64,000 bases of DNA from DATFVJ01 sp963727015 (GCA_963727015.1 CAVSEV010000009.1:1-64000), one strand, 5' to 3'. Shown: positions 30,394 to 40,134, counted from the first letter of the stretch. Notes: generated by a model from the sequence alone, not told the origin. A program made the numbers and translations.

Positions 30394-30969
30394 TCACGGC
30401 TGCTCCTGCTCGATCAGCTCACCGAACCGGCCCACGGTCGACATCAGGAATCTGCGGATCACTGGCTCGTCCTCGGGGTTGACATAGCTGAACGCCGTAT
30501 TCCAGCGACCGGCCACATGCTCGCGGGCGGCCCTCAGCTTCTCCCGCCCCTTGCCGGTCAGGTGCAGATGGACGACCCGCCGGTCGTCGGGATCTTTGCG
30601 GCGACTCAGGTATCCATCTCGCTCGAGCACGTCGGCGAGATAGCTGACCATGGGCGGGGTTACCCAGGATCGCGCGGCGACCTCACCGGATCGCAGGCCA
30701 TCCTGCTCCTCGAGCGCTGTGAGGACACCGAGTCCGGCGGCCGTGACACCAGTCCCTTCCGCTGTGTACCACCAGTAGGTGCCGATCAGCCTCGCCGCAA
30801 GGCCCGCGAGCCGGGATACCGGCAGCCGGTCAAGCGGCGCGTCATCCCAAGCGTCGCCCCACCTCACCCCGTATTCACGTGCCGTGCCCGGCCGTCCGGC
30901 GTCCGGTTGCGGCCAGTTCGACATTGCCGCCTCACCCGCCGCCGGCCCTTTCGGCGCCGTGTCGGTCAT
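30394..30969 (-). CDS. MarR-family transcriptional regulator
   Basis: This winged-helix dimeric regulator of 191 residues has its DNA-binding core at about residues 75-145: LGVLTALEEQDGLRSGEVAA, the recognition helix with TPPMVSYLADVLERDGYL and the wing DPDDRRVVHLHLTGKGREKL. The first 40 residues are Pro/Gly/Ala-rich. The ATG start has no obvious rival except a second ATG 15 codons in. The target is unknown. No divergent gene points to one, and it lies between aroE and infC. Confidence 0.9.
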   Translation of the reverse strand: MTDTAPKGPAAGEAAMSNWPQPDAGRPGTAREYGVRWGDAWDDAPLDRLPVSRLAGLAARLIGTYWWYTAEGTGVTAAGLGVLTALEEQDGLRSGEVAARSWVTPPMVSYLADVLERDGYLSRRKDPDDRRVVHLHLTGKGREKLRAAREHVAGRWNTAFSYVNPEDEPVIRRFLMSTVGRFGELIEQEQP

Positions 30970-31027
30970 CCTCGTAACCTCACCCCGTGCGTGACCTTGG
31001 GAGTCAAATCCTCCGGTTATCCCAGTA

Positions 31028-31900
31028 TTATCGGGCCGCTCGGCGTGCAGCCAGTTCCGCCAGCCCTGCGGCGCGCATGGCGCCGACAGGCGCGGGCCGC
31101 CCTGTCATCAACTCAACCTGCCGTGCGGCCTGGTGCAGTAGCAGGTCAAACCCGCCAACTATGATCGACCCACCAGCCGCGGCGACCGCAACAAGCCGGG
31201 TCGGCCATGGGTCATACGCGACATCGAAGACCACCGACGGCGAGCACCGCTCGCCGGACATCCAGTCCGCCACGGCATCCGCAGCGCGAGGCGGCACAGT
31301 GCATACCAGGAGCCCGGCGGCCCCTGACGAGATCTTGGTGGCGCGGGCGCTGGCCGGGGCACGAACGAGCGACATAAGGTCACCTACCGTGATGGCGACC
31401 TCCAGCCTCTTGGCCGCCGCCTCGATGTCGGCCGTGCGGCTCGTATCCCGTACCGCGACCGCCTCCTCCCGAACGCCGATCTCCCTGAGCGCGGCGAGGG
31501 CGGAGCAGGCCGTGGCTCCAGCACCGATGACAAGCGCGCCGCGCCTCGTGCTCCACTCCGTCACTCCGGCATCCGCGAGCGCGGCCACCATCCCGCCGAC
31601 GTCGGTGTTGTAGCCGATCTTGCGGCCGTTGGACAGCACGACCGTGTTGGCACCGCCGACCGCGGCCGCGAGCGGGTCGATCTCGTCGAGCAACGGCAGC
31701 ACAGCCCGTTTCAGCGGCATGGTCAGCGACAGCCCTGCCCAGCTGTCGTCAAGTCCGTCCAGCAGGTCAGGTAGCCCTGCTTCGTCGCATTCGACCGCCG
31801 TATAACTCCATCCGCGCAGGCCGAGCGCCGCATAGGCGGCGCGGTGCAGCGCCGGTGACAGCGAATGGATGACCGGCGAGCCGAGGACGGCCGCTCTCAT
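31028..31900 (-). CDS. aroE: Shikimate dehydrogenase
   Basis: It reduces 3-dehydroshikimate with NADPH in aromatic amino-acid synthesis. The shikimate site is SPVIHSLSPALHRAAY, the catalytic lysine lies in LTMPLKRAV, and GGANTVV and the aspartate of GYNTDVGG follow. The nucleotide loop is GAGATACSALAAL. The C-terminus has GGFDLLLHQAARQVELMTG. The 290 residues are normal. The ATG lies in a local duplication (GAGGGCGGCGCRATGA twice), with GAGGGCGG as a possible ribosome site. It follows mltG by about 190 bases, a gap containing a CCCATCGCACAGGTT-type duplication and no gene. Confidence 0.95.
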   Translation of the reverse strand: MRAAVLGSPVIHSLSPALHRAAYAALGLRGWSYTAVECDEAGLPDLLDGLDDSWAGLSLTMPLKRAVLPLLDEIDPLAAAVGGANTVVLSNGRKIGYNTDVGGMVAALADAGVTEWSTRRGALVIGAGATACSALAALREIGVREEAVAVRDTSRTADIEAAAKRLEVAITVGDLMSLVRAPASARATKISSGAAGLLVCTVPPRAADAVADWMSGERCSPSVVFDVAYDPWPTRLVAVAAAGGSIIVGGFDLLLHQAARQVELMTGRPAPVGAMRAAGLAELAARRAAR

Positions 31901-32091
31901 TGCGCCGCCCTCATCGCGCCGCCCTCATCGCACAGGTTCCCATCGCACAGGTTCCCATCGGACAGCGCGCGCGACGCGGCATCAAGCACCCATGGCTCGT
32001 CAGCGCAAGCCGCTCCCAGAAGCCGGTCGCTGCCCAGGCAAATGGCCTTCACGATATCAACCTGCTGGCAGATTGCAGGGTGCCTGGCTGA

Positions 32092-34485
32092 TCATCCACC
32101 CTGGCCAAGGTTCTTCTGAAGTTCTGCTCTCAGCTGCGCAAACTCGGCCGGGCTCGAGGTGAACTCGGTAAGGCCGGTCTTGGGGTTCACGGTGACGAAG
32201 TAAAGCCAGTTGCCGACGGCAGGATGCAGCGCGGCATGGATCGCCGCATCGCCCGGACTGTCGATCGGGCCGGGCGGTAGTCCTGTGTGCTGATAGGTGT
32301 TATACGGAGAGTTGACGTTGAGCTGCTGATTGGTGGCGAGGATTCCATAGGTGTGCAACGCGTACATGACCGTGCTGTCCAGTTGCAGCTGCATGTTCAC
32401 GGCAAGCCTGTTATAGATCACGCGCGCGATCTTGGGAAAGTCCGCGACCCGGCCTCCTTCTGCCTGCACCAGGCTGGCGACGATGATCGCCTCAGCCGGG
32501 GTCAGGTTGACCGCGCGGGCGGTGCTGACCAGGTGGATCCTCGTCGCCTCGGCATCGAACTGCTGCACCATGGCGCGGAGCACATCGGCCGCGGTCATCC
32601 GCGGCTGCACCTGATAGGTGGCGGGGAACAGGTAACCCTCCGGCTGGTTCCTGGCGTATGAGGGGAGGCCAAGCGCTGCGGCGTGCGCAAGTGCCGCACG
32701 GTAGTTCTCCGCTGGGATGCCGGATTTGGCGCCAAGAGCCGCTGCGGTCTGATTGGCCCGCAGGCCCTCCGGAATAGTGATCTTCAGCTGGATTCTGGCA
32801 CCCGGATTGAGCAGCAGGCCGAACGCTAGTGCCGCTTTCATGTGCCTGTGCAGCCGGTAGAAGCCTGGCTCTAGCGCGGTCTGCTGCGAACTCTGTTCGG
32901 CCGCCTTGACAAATGCGCGAGAACTCGCAACCACGCCCAGGCTGAACAGCGTCCGTGCCACATCGGTGGCGGTCTGATTCTGCTGGATCTGGACGACGAC
33001 ATTGCCACTGCCCGACCCGGAGTAATCCGGCGGTATCACGTACTGGCGCAGGAAGTGGTAGCCGACGATGCCGCCCCCCGCGAGGAACAAAGCCAGCACA
33101 AGCAACGCGATCAACGGCGCGCTGAAGCGGCGCCCCTGGCGCCGCGCACGGCCATGACCGCGGCGCTTACGCGGACTATCCGAGCCCATCGGGACGATCG
33201 GACCGACTGCGTCGTCCTCTTCGGGCCCTGCGAACCCTTCGGGCCCTTCGGGCCCTTCGGGCCCTTCGGGCTCCCAGCCGTACTCGTCGTCAGGCTCATC
33301 GTCGTCGTCTGAGTAGTAGTCGCCCTGGACGTCTTGATCGTCGTCTTGGCCGGGCGACACCGTAGCGGAAGACATCGGTCCAGTTGTCGCCGGATGATCG
33401 GGCCACGGCGTGGCAGCCATGGGACCGGAGATCTCAGCTGGGCCCTGGTCTAGCGGACCAGAAGCGACCTGCTCGCTGCCGCCAGGCTGCCCAGAGCCGG
33501 CGGACGGCCACCGGGAGGGATTGCCTGGCACGGCCTGCCTGGCGGCCGCGGGCACATGTGGCAATGGCCGCGACACCGTACTGGGTGAAGATGCCCAGGG
33601 CTCTGGCGCGGAGTCCCAGCGCCCGAGGACGCTGTCCGCCCCGGGCGGGTGTGGATCGGGCGCCGGTCCCTGCGGTGGCCCATCGTAGGGCTCACCGGCC
33701 TGTGGCCCTGCGTACGGCTCACCGGCCTGCGGACCCGACGGGGGCCCCGGGTACGGCTCACGCCCCGCCCCAGGCCGCACACCAGCCGGCGGTCCGCCGT
33801 GCTGGTCAAACTGCGGCCGGGGCTGCGACCCCGACCGGTCCCAGTATGAGTCGGTCGTGTTATCCGGATTCGGGCCGTCCCGGTGGGGACCTGCCGGGTA
33901 GGGATCGGGGTACCGGCCCGATGAATACGGTGCGTGCCGGGGGCCAGCGTCCTGACCACTACGATCATCACCGGCAGCCGCGGGCGGGGCTGGATAACCG
34001 TCTGCGTCGTAGCCAGCGCCACCGTACTGTTCGCCCGGATCGGAACCGCCCCGATCGGAACCGCCCGGATGGGTGGCAGCCGGATAGGGAGCGGCCGGAT
34101 AGGGAGCGGCCGGATAGGGAGCGGCCGGATAGGGAGCGGCCGGATAGGTAGCGGCCGGATAGGGAGCGGCCGGATAGGGAGCGGCCGGTTCGCCCGGATC
34201 GGGATCCCCCGCATACGAACCGCCCGGATAGGGACCGCCCGGATAGGGACCGCCCGGATAGGGACCGCCCGGATAGGGACCGCCCGGCGGGGACTCTGAC
34301 GGCGAACCTGGGGCCTCCTCCGACGGATACGGTTCTGCGGGCATGCCTCGGTGCCGGCCGGGCACCCTACGGGCCCGGCCCTGTTCCCCAGATACCTGAT
34401 TCCCAGACACCTGATCCCCAGATGCCTGTTCCCCAGATGCCTGATCGGCGGATCCCCGACCAGGCAGGTCAGCTCCCCCGGTCAA
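32092..34485 (-). CDS. mltG: Endolytic murein transglycosylase MltG with repeat-rich cytoplasmic tail
   Basis: This membrane enzyme cleaves nascent glycan strands and sets their length. A cytoplasmic tail of about 430 residues, rich in Pro, Tyr, Gly and Ala, is built from PYPGG, PYPAA and GPEG repeats. One membrane helix (LIALLVLALFLAGGGIVGYHFL) follows, then the extracellular LysM-like and YceG domain: VVVQIQQNQTATDVARTLF, NQPEGYLFPATYQV, IIVASLVQAEGG with the likely catalytic glutamate, RVIYNRL and SPYNTYQHTGLPPGPI. The start is a TTG overlapping the ruvX stop; an ATG at codon 48 is possible. Actinobacterial MltG often has a long disordered tail, but this one is repeat-driven. Confidence 0.94.
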   Translation of the reverse strand: MTGGADLPGRGSADQASGEQASGDQVSGNQVSGEQGRARRVPGRHRGMPAEPYPSEEAPGSPSESPPGGPYPGGPYPGGPYPGGPYPGGSYAGDPDPGEPAAPYPAAPYPAATYPAAPYPAAPYPAAPYPAAPYPAATHPGGSDRGGSDPGEQYGGAGYDADGYPAPPAAAGDDRSGQDAGPRHAPYSSGRYPDPYPAGPHRDGPNPDNTTDSYWDRSGSQPRPQFDQHGGPPAGVRPGAGREPYPGPPSGPQAGEPYAGPQAGEPYDGPPQGPAPDPHPPGADSVLGRWDSAPEPWASSPSTVSRPLPHVPAAARQAVPGNPSRWPSAGSGQPGGSEQVASGPLDQGPAEISGPMAATPWPDHPATTGPMSSATVSPGQDDDQDVQGDYYSDDDDEPDDEYGWEPEGPEGPEGPEGFAGPEEDDAVGPIVPMGSDSPRKRRGHGRARRQGRRFSAPLIALLVLALFLAGGGIVGYHFLRQYVIPPDYSGSGSGNVVVQIQQNQTATDVARTLFSLGVVASSRAFVKAAEQSSQQTALEPGFYRLHRHMKAALAFGLLLNPGARIQLKITIPEGLRANQTAAALGAKSGIPAENYRAALAHAAALGLPSYARNQPEGYLFPATYQVQPRMTAADVLRAMVQQFDAEATRIHLVSTARAVNLTPAEAIIVASLVQAEGGRVADFPKIARVIYNRLAVNMQLQLDSTVMYALHTYGILATNQQLNVNSPYNTYQHTGLPPGPIDSPGDAAIHAALHPAVGNWLYFVTVNPKTGLTEFTSSPAEFAQLRAELQKNLGQGG
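34040..34290 (-). repeat. 15-bp in-frame tandem repeats in the mltG tail
   Basis: Two related arrays sit side by side. One has about seven CGGATAGGGAGCGGC units (plus strand) encoding PYPAA, the other about five CGGATAGGGACCGCC units encoding PYPGG. The near-identity of copies suggests recent slippage or unequal exchange. A separate 9-bp array (GGGCCCTTC, about 33,231-33,275) encodes PEG repeats further along. Confidence 0.92.
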
Positions 34486-34997
34486 CGTGTCGCCTCAGTG
34501 GGTGCGTCCATGCGAGCGCCCGCGAGTTCGCCTGGCGGTGCGCCGGTACCTCGCTCGGCGTCGAGGGCTGCCTGCAAGAGAACCGCGGCCGCTGCCTTGT
34601 CCACTACGTGCCGCCTGGCCCGTTCGTCCCTGCCGCCCTGGCGCAGCGCTCCGTGCGCAGTGACGGTGGTGAAGCGTTCGTCGAACAAGCGCACCGGGAC
34701 CTTCGTGAGGCGGCCGGCAAGCCGAGCCGCGAATTCCCGCACGGCCGAAGCGGCCGCGCCCTCAGTACCCGACAACGATGTGGGCAAGCCCACGATTACT
34801 TCGGCGACACTGTGCTCGGCCACGAGCCTCGCGATAGCATCCACATCATCGCGGCCCCGGCGAATGGTTTCAAGCGGCGAAGCGAGCACGCCAGCTGGAT
34901 CGCTGCGGGCGACCCCGACTCGCACCGAGCCGACGTCGATCCCGAGCCGCACACCGTCTCTCACCGGGCGGTGGGCATGCTCCGCTCGCTCTGGCAC
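34482..34997 (-). CDS. ruvX: Putative pre-16S rRNA nuclease / Holliday junction resolvase-like protein (YqgF)
   Basis: This RNase H-like fold protein of 171 residues contains RLGIDVGSVRVGVARSDP with the first catalytic aspartate, EVIVGLPTSLSG, LFDERFTTV with the glutamate, and the C-terminal DKAAAAVLLQAALD with the last acidic residue. The E. coli homologue finishes the 5' end of 16S rRNA. It lies between alaS and mltG, as in most actinobacteria, and its stop overlaps the mltG start. Confidence 0.94.
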   Translation of the reverse strand: MPERAEHAHRPVRDGVRLGIDVGSVRVGVARSDPAGVLASPLETIRRGRDDVDAIARLVAEHSVAEVIVGLPTSLSGTEGAAASAVREFAARLAGRLTKVPVRLFDERFTTVTAHGALRQGGRDERARRHVVDKAAAAVLLQAALDAERGTGAPPGELAGARMDAPTEATR

Positions 34998-35001
34998 GAT
35001 C

Positions 35002-37731
35002 TCACGCTACGCTCCCCGAGGCGGCGTTGTCGCGTACCGCTTTTCGAACAGCACCAAATGCCGCATCGACGGCATCCGCCTCACCCGCCACCAGGGGCGC
35101 GCCTCCGCCCTGGGCGACATCATCTCTGCCGCCGCCTCCGCCGCCGAGCGCGCGGGCCGCAACGCCGACCAGGGCGCCCGCCTTCAGCCCGGACCCGCGG
35201 CCGACGTCATTCACCGCGATCACGATCACTGGCCGGTCCTTGGGCACGCCAGCGAGCGCAACGACCCCTGGCCGTCCGGCGGCGAACCTCCCCCGGATGT
35301 CCAGGGCCAGTTCACGTATCCCGTCGGCGGTGGTTCCATCGGGCACCCGCTTGACGACCAAGGCCACCCGGCCCACGTTTTCCGCCTCGCCCGCGATCTG
35401 CGCGGCCGAACTCAGCAGCTGCGCCGAGCGGAACTGCCTCAGCTGACGTTCCGCATCACGCAGACGTGACGTGATCCCGGCCACGCGTTCTGGCAGCTCT
35501 TCCGGACGCGCCTTCAGCTGTTCTGTCAGTTGCGAGACCAGCACGCTCTCCGTGGCGAGGAAGCGGAACGCGTCCAAGCCGACAAGCGCCTCGACCCGGC
35601 GCACCCCCGAACCGATCGAAGACTCGCCAAGGATCTTGACCAGGCCGAGCTGGCCGGAGCGCGCCACGTGGGTGCCGCCGCACAGCTCACGCGAGTAGTC
35701 GCCGACCTCGACCACACGGACATCGGTGCCGTATTTCTCGCCGAACAAGGCGAGCGCGCCCAGCGCACGAGCATCCTCGATCGAAGTGTGGAAGGCACGA
35801 ACATCCAGGTCGCCGATGAGGACCTCGTTTACCTCATCCTCAACGTCATGAAGCACCGACGGCGGGACCGCACCCGCCGCAGTGAAGTCGAATCTGAAGC
35901 GGCCAGGCGAGTTCTCGGAACCGGCCTGTGCCGCGGATTCGCCGAGCGCGCCACGGAATGCGCGGTGCACCAGGTGAGTCGCGGTATGCGAGCGGGAAAT
36001 CGCCCGCCGCCTTTCGACGTCGATCTCCGCGAAGGCCTCGTCTCCCACCCGGATCTCGCCCGAGCGGACCTTGCCCCTGTGCACGATAAGCCCGGCGACG
36101 GGTGACTGAACATCGAACACCTCGACCTCGGCGCGTCCCCCTCCAGCCTGGATGACGCCGGCATCGGCAAGCTGGCCGCCACCCTCCGCGTAGAAGGGCG
36201 TGCGGTCGAGGACAACTTCGACCTCGGTCCCCGCAGCCGCCGCAGGGACCGGCGCACCGCCGACAAGCAAGCCGACAACCGTCGCCTCGCCCGCCGATGC
36301 GTCGTAGCCGGTAAACGCAACTCTGCCTGAGCGGTCGAGCAGATGGCCGAAGACCGAGACGTCGACGTTGCCAGTCCGCTTGCGCGCCGCGTCCTCCTTG
36401 GCCCGCTGCCGCTGCTCGCCCATGAGCCTGCGGAAACCCTCCTCATCCACAGTGAGGCCCTGCTCGGCGGCCATCTCGAGGGTGAGGTCGATCGGGAAAC
36501 CGTACGTGTCATGCAGCTGAAATGCCTGTTCACCAGCGAGGCTCACCGAGCCGCGGCGCTTGTTCTCCTCAACCGAGGCTTCGAAGATGGCGGTCCCGGT
36601 GCGGAGCGTGCCGAGGAACGACTCCTCTTCGGCGTCGATCACCGTCTGGATGTGCAGCGCGTCCCTGATGAGCTCGGGGTACTGCTCACCCATGACCTCG
36701 ATCGCGACCGCAGAAAGCTCATGCATGAAGTGCTCTTCACCGCGAGCGCCGCCACGCTGACCACCGGCCAGCAGCCGCAGGTTACGGATGCTGCGCCTGA
36801 GAATGCGCCGCAGCACATAGCCGCGCCCCTCGTTGCTTGGAATCACGCCGTCCGCGACCAGCATGATGGCCGTCCGCACGTGGTCGGCAACGATACGGAG
36901 CGAGACATCCGTCCGCGGATCGCGGCCGTACTTCGACTCGGTCAGATCGGCGGCGCGGTCAAGAATCTTCCAGGTGGTATCCACCTCGTAGATGTTGTCG
37001 ACCCCCTGCAGGATCGCGGCCATCCGCTCCAGGCCCATGCCGGTGTCGATGTTTCTCGACGGCAGGCCGCCCAGGATCGGGTACCCCTCCTTGCCCGGTC
37101 CGGGCCCACGCTCGTACTGCATGAAGACGAGATTCCAGACCTCGAGGTAACGATCCTCGTCCGCGACGGGGCCGCCCTCGGCGCCGTACTCGGGCCCACG
37201 GTCATAGAAGATCTCCGAGCACGGACCGCAGGGCCCAGGAACCCCCATCGACCAGAAGTTGTCGGCCATGCCACGCCGCTGGATGCGTGCCGCGGGGACG
37301 GCTACCTGGTCCCGCCAGATGCCAAGCGCCTCATCGTCCTCTTGGTAGACGGTCACCCATAGCTTGCTCTCAGGGAAACCGAACCCGCCCTCGCTCTCCG
37401 CGCGGGTCAGCAGATCCCACGCATACGGGATCGCCTGCTCCTTGAAGTAATCGCCGAAGGAGAAGTTCCCGAGCATCTGAAAGAACGTGGCGTGCCTGGT
37501 CGTCTTCCCGACCTCTTCGATGTCCGGTGTCCGCACGCACTTCTGTGCGCTCGCCGCGCGGCGGAACGGCGGCGTCTGCTGGCCAAGGAAGTACGGCTTG
37601 AATGGTGCCATCCCCGCATTGATGAGCAGCAGCGTGGGATCCTCTGCCACGAGGCTGGCCGACGGCACAATCGTGTGCCCGCGTTGCCCGAAGTAGCTCA
37701 GGAAGCGACGGGCGATCTGAGCCGACTCCAT
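35002..37731 (-). CDS. alaS: Alanyl-tRNA synthetase
   Basis: This 909-residue class II synthetase has all parts. The catalytic core (RRFLSYFGQRGHTIVPSASL, FFQMLGNFSFGDYFKE, GMGLERMAAILQG) comes first, then the tRNA-recognition domain, the editing domain with HTATHLVHRAFRGALG and CGGTHVARSGQLG (zinc-binding His and Cys), and the C-terminal DHHA1 domain (GSGLKAGALVGVAARALGGGGGG). The ATG overlaps the stop of the upstream small membrane protein (TGATG). It runs on to ruvX after only a few bases, so the genes form an operon. Confidence 0.97.
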   Translation of the reverse strand: MESAQIARRFLSYFGQRGHTIVPSASLVAEDPTLLLINAGMAPFKPYFLGQQTPPFRRAASAQKCVRTPDIEEVGKTTRHATFFQMLGNFSFGDYFKEQAIPYAWDLLTRAESEGGFGFPESKLWVTVYQEDDEALGIWRDQVAVPAARIQRRGMADNFWSMGVPGPCGPCSEIFYDRGPEYGAEGGPVADEDRYLEVWNLVFMQYERGPGPGKEGYPILGGLPSRNIDTGMGLERMAAILQGVDNIYEVDTTWKILDRAADLTESKYGRDPRTDVSLRIVADHVRTAIMLVADGVIPSNEGRGYVLRRILRRSIRNLRLLAGGQRGGARGEEHFMHELSAVAIEVMGEQYPELIRDALHIQTVIDAEEESFLGTLRTGTAIFEASVEENKRRGSVSLAGEQAFQLHDTYGFPIDLTLEMAAEQGLTVDEEGFRRLMGEQRQRAKEDAARKRTGNVDVSVFGHLLDRSGRVAFTGYDASAGEATVVGLLVGGAPVPAAAAGTEVEVVLDRTPFYAEGGGQLADAGVIQAGGGRAEVEVFDVQSPVAGLIVHRGKVRSGEIRVGDEAFAEIDVERRRAISRSHTATHLVHRAFRGALGESAAQAGSENSPGRFRFDFTAAGAVPPSVLHDVEDEVNEVLIGDLDVRAFHTSIEDARALGALALFGEKYGTDVRVVEVGDYSRELCGGTHVARSGQLGLVKILGESSIGSGVRRVEALVGLDAFRFLATESVLVSQLTEQLKARPEELPERVAGITSRLRDAERQLRQFRSAQLLSSAAQIAGEAENVGRVALVVKRVPDGTTADGIRELALDIRGRFAAGRPGVVALAGVPKDRPVIVIAVNDVGRGSGLKAGALVGVAARALGGGGGGRDDVAQGGGAPLVAGEADAVDAAFGAVRKAVRDNAASGSVA

Positions 37732-38102
37732 CAGCGGCCATCCTTCACTTCATCGGGGCATTCGCCATCCGCGAATGCCTGCGTGACTGCCCAGTCCCTG
37801 GCAGCCTGGTGTCTTCTGAGCGTAGGCGCTTCGCCCGAGTCGGAAAGCCGGTAGATGCGCATCCCGTCCCGCACGTCACGGGCGAATGCGGCCGTTGCGC
37901 GCGCAGCGCGCAGCAGCGGTGCGTGCCAAGGTGCCTGCGTTGGGCGCGCCGTGCCAGGCGGCAGCACCGGCCACGACCGCGCAGTTTCCTGCGCAGGCGC
38001 GGGTGAGAAGGCGCGAACCAGCCGCGCCACCTTCCGGTATCCGGTCACGCCGGCCGCAGCGCCAAGGCTCATCCAGAACACGCGGCGGATCATGCCGATC
38101 AT
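37731..38102 (-). CDS. Small membrane-associated protein, DUF6167-like
   Basis: The protein has 123 residues. It starts MIGMIRRVFWMSLGAAAGVTGY, a short hydrophobic helix with positive residues on both sides, typical of a membrane anchor. A Pro/Ala-rich stretch and an amphipathic helix (AARATAAFARDVRDGMRIYR) follow. Such a protein between DUF948 and alaS is standard in Streptomyces and relatives; its role is unknown. Start and stop overlap the neighbouring genes. Confidence 0.8.
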   Translation of the reverse strand: MIGMIRRVFWMSLGAAAGVTGYRKVARLVRAFSPAPAQETARSWPVLPPGTARPTQAPWHAPLLRAARATAAFARDVRDGMRIYRLSDSGEAPTLRRHQAARDWAVTQAFADGECPDEVKDGR

Positions 38103-38611
38103 CGCAGCACCCTGCGCCTGTTTGCCCGCCGCGGCGCGGCAATCCGGCCGGCCGGAAGCGCGGCGGGCCCGGCAGGCGCATCGGCCCGCATCGCACGCGC
38201 GGCAGGATCGCGCCGCCCGCGGGCCGCTGCGGCCGGGCCCGGCCTGCGCAGCGCGATCGCACGGCGCACACCGAAGGCGAACCCGGCGGCCCTGCCAAGG
38301 GGGCCGCCGAGAACCGTGTGCACGGCACCGGTCAGCGTCGACACGTCGGCGGTCAACTCGGCGATGTTGGTGCTGACCTCGTCCATGTTCGCGGTGATCG
38401 CGTCCGTCCTCGCGAGCTGTTCATGTGCGCGGTCCACGGCAGAGTTGGCCCGCCCCAGCATGAGGTCGCTGCGGGTACGAAAGTCGGCGACCGCACGGGA
38501 CGCCTCTGACATCAGCCTGGCGAGCCTGACGAGCGCGTACACACCCGCGGCGGCGAGCACCGCGAATGCGATCGCCGCGATCAAGGCTGCCGTCTGCGCG
38601 GCCGTCAGCAT
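38099..38611 (-). CDS. DUF948 membrane protein
   Basis: The ATG at 38611 has GGAGGGAGC upstream, so I prefer it to the earlier in-frame start at 38647. The protein begins with a membrane helix (AALIAAIAFAVLAAAGVYALVRL) and continues as a coiled-coil-like segment (NSAVDRAHEQLARTDAITAN, NIAELTADVSTLTG), the DUF948 pattern. The tail is basic, with Arg/Ala/Pro-rich sequence. It is co-transcribed with DUF6167 and alaS (4-base overlap). Function is unknown. Confidence 0.85.
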   Translation of the reverse strand: MLTAAQTAALIAAIAFAVLAAAGVYALVRLARLMSEASRAVADFRTRSDLMLGRANSAVDRAHEQLARTDAITANMDEVSTNIAELTADVSTLTGAVHTVLGGPLGRAAGFAFGVRRAIALRRPGPAAAARGRRDPAARAMRADAPAGPAALPAGRIAAPRRANRRRVLR

Positions 38612-38718
38612 GCCTGCTCCCTCCTGCGTCCGCGGGTATGGGCTCATTCCTGCGCCACATCTGCCCGACCCTATCGCCGCATTCCCCGCTGGCAGGGCCG
38701 TACCCCCAACGCGATCAT

Positions 38719-40134
38719 CTAACGAACAGGGGGCTCCGCGCCGGGTTTCGCTCCGTCCGCACCATCGGCGTCAGCACCATCGGCGCCAGCACCATCGGCG
38801 CGGCCGCGGAGCACCGCGCGGATGCGCTCGGCCCGCTCCGCGTAGCGTGCCTCGGCACCGTGGCGGGTCGGCTCGTAGTAGGTGCGGTCCGCCACCATGT
38901 CAGGGGCGTAGCGCTGCGGCACGATGCCACTGTCGTAGTCGTGCGGGTACGTGTACGCGTCGCCGTGCCCGAGCTTGCCCGCACCAGCGTAGTGATCGTC
39001 ACGCAGGTGCGCGGGCACCGGACCGGTAAGCCCCTTCCGCACATCGGCCTGTGCCGCGCCTATCGCCTTGATGACCGCATTCGACTTTGGCGCCAGGGAC
39101 AGGTGAATCACGGCCTGCGCCAGGTTGATACGGGCCTCAGGCAACCCGACGAACTCAACTGCCTGCGCTGCCGCGGTCGCTGTCTGCAAAGCGGCCGGGT
39201 CAGCCATGCCGACGTCCTCGCTGGCGTGCACGATCAGCCGGCGGGCGATGAATCTGGGGTCCTCCCCCGCTTCGATCATTCGGGCCAGGTAGTGCAGCGC
39301 GGCGTCCACATCGCTGCCCCTGATGCTCTTGATGAATGCGCTGATCACGTCGTAGTGCTGATCGCCCGCCCGGTCGTATCTGACCGCCGCGCGGTCCACC
39401 GCACGTTCCAGTGTTTCCACGTCGATGGCACCGCCGCTTGCCCCGAGCGCCGCCGCTTCCAGGTAGGTAAGCGCGCGCCGCGCGTCCCCTCCCGCCAGCC
39501 GCACCAGTTGGCTGGCCGCTTCTGGTTCCATGGTCACGGTGCCTGCGAGCCCCCGATCGTCGGCCAGCGCACGCTTCACCACGGTGGTGATCTCGTCGTC
39601 GCTCAGCGGTGCCAACGTGAGCAGGAGCGACCTGGAGAGCAGCGGGCTGATCACAGCGAAGAACGGGTTCTCGGTGGTCGCACCGATGAACGACACCCAG
39701 CGGTTTTCCACCGCGGGCAGCAGGGCGTCCTGCTGCGCCTTGTTGAATCTGTGCACCTCGTCGATGAAGAGCAGAGTCTGTGTGCCTGTCATGCCGAGAT
39801 CGCGCCGGGCGGAGTCGATGACCGCGCGCACATCCTTCACTCCCGCGCTGACGGCGGAAAGCTCAACGAAGCGCCGGCGGGTGGCCCGGCTGACCACGTA
39901 GGCGAGCGTTGTCTTGCCGGTGCCCGGCGGCCCCCAGAGCAGCAGTGACATCGGGACATCGCCGTCGACGAGCTTGCGGAGCGGTGTGCCGTCTCCGAGC
40001 AGGCGGCGCTGGCCGATCACCTCGTCAAGACGGCGCGGCCGCATCCGGACGGCGAGCGGTGCCTGCGCAGCCGCGGCCTCGTCGGCAGCGTCGTCGAAGA
40101 GGCTGTCATGCTGACCGGCCTGCGATCTCGCCAC
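38719..40134 (-). CDS. rarA: Replication-associated recombination protein A (MgsA/RarA AAA+ ATPase)
   Basis: This clamp-loader-like ATPase acts at stalled replication forks. It has PLAVRMRPRRLDEVIGQ, Walker A GPPGTGKTT, Walker B LLFIDEVHRFNKAQQD, sensor 1 FIGATTENPFFAV, and the C-terminal tetramerisation part (DPRFIARRLIVHASEDVG, PEARINLAQAVIHL). At 471 residues it is slightly long, because the C-terminus ends in an Asp/Gly/Ala repeat (ADGADADGADG, 15-bp units near 38,757-38,803). Upstream of the ATG a 17-bp GCGTGCGCCAGTATCCC-like unit occurs three times. Confidence 0.95.
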   Translation of the reverse strand: MARSQAGQHDSLFDDAADEAAAAQAPLAVRMRPRRLDEVIGQRRLLGDGTPLRKLVDGDVPMSLLLWGPPGTGKTTLAYVVSRATRRRFVELSAVSAGVKDVRAVIDSARRDLGMTGTQTLLFIDEVHRFNKAQQDALLPAVENRWVSFIGATTENPFFAVISPLLSRSLLLTLAPLSDDEITTVVKRALADDRGLAGTVTMEPEAASQLVRLAGGDARRALTYLEAAALGASGGAIDVETLERAVDRAAVRYDRAGDQHYDVISAFIKSIRGSDVDAALHYLARMIEAGEDPRFIARRLIVHASEDVGMADPAALQTATAAAQAVEFVGLPEARINLAQAVIHLSLAPKSNAVIKAIGAAQADVRKGLTGPVPAHLRDDHYAGAGKLGHGDAYTYPHDYDSGIVPQRYAPDMVADRTYYEPTRHGAEARYAERAERIRAVLRGRADGAGADGADADGADGAKPGAEPPVR

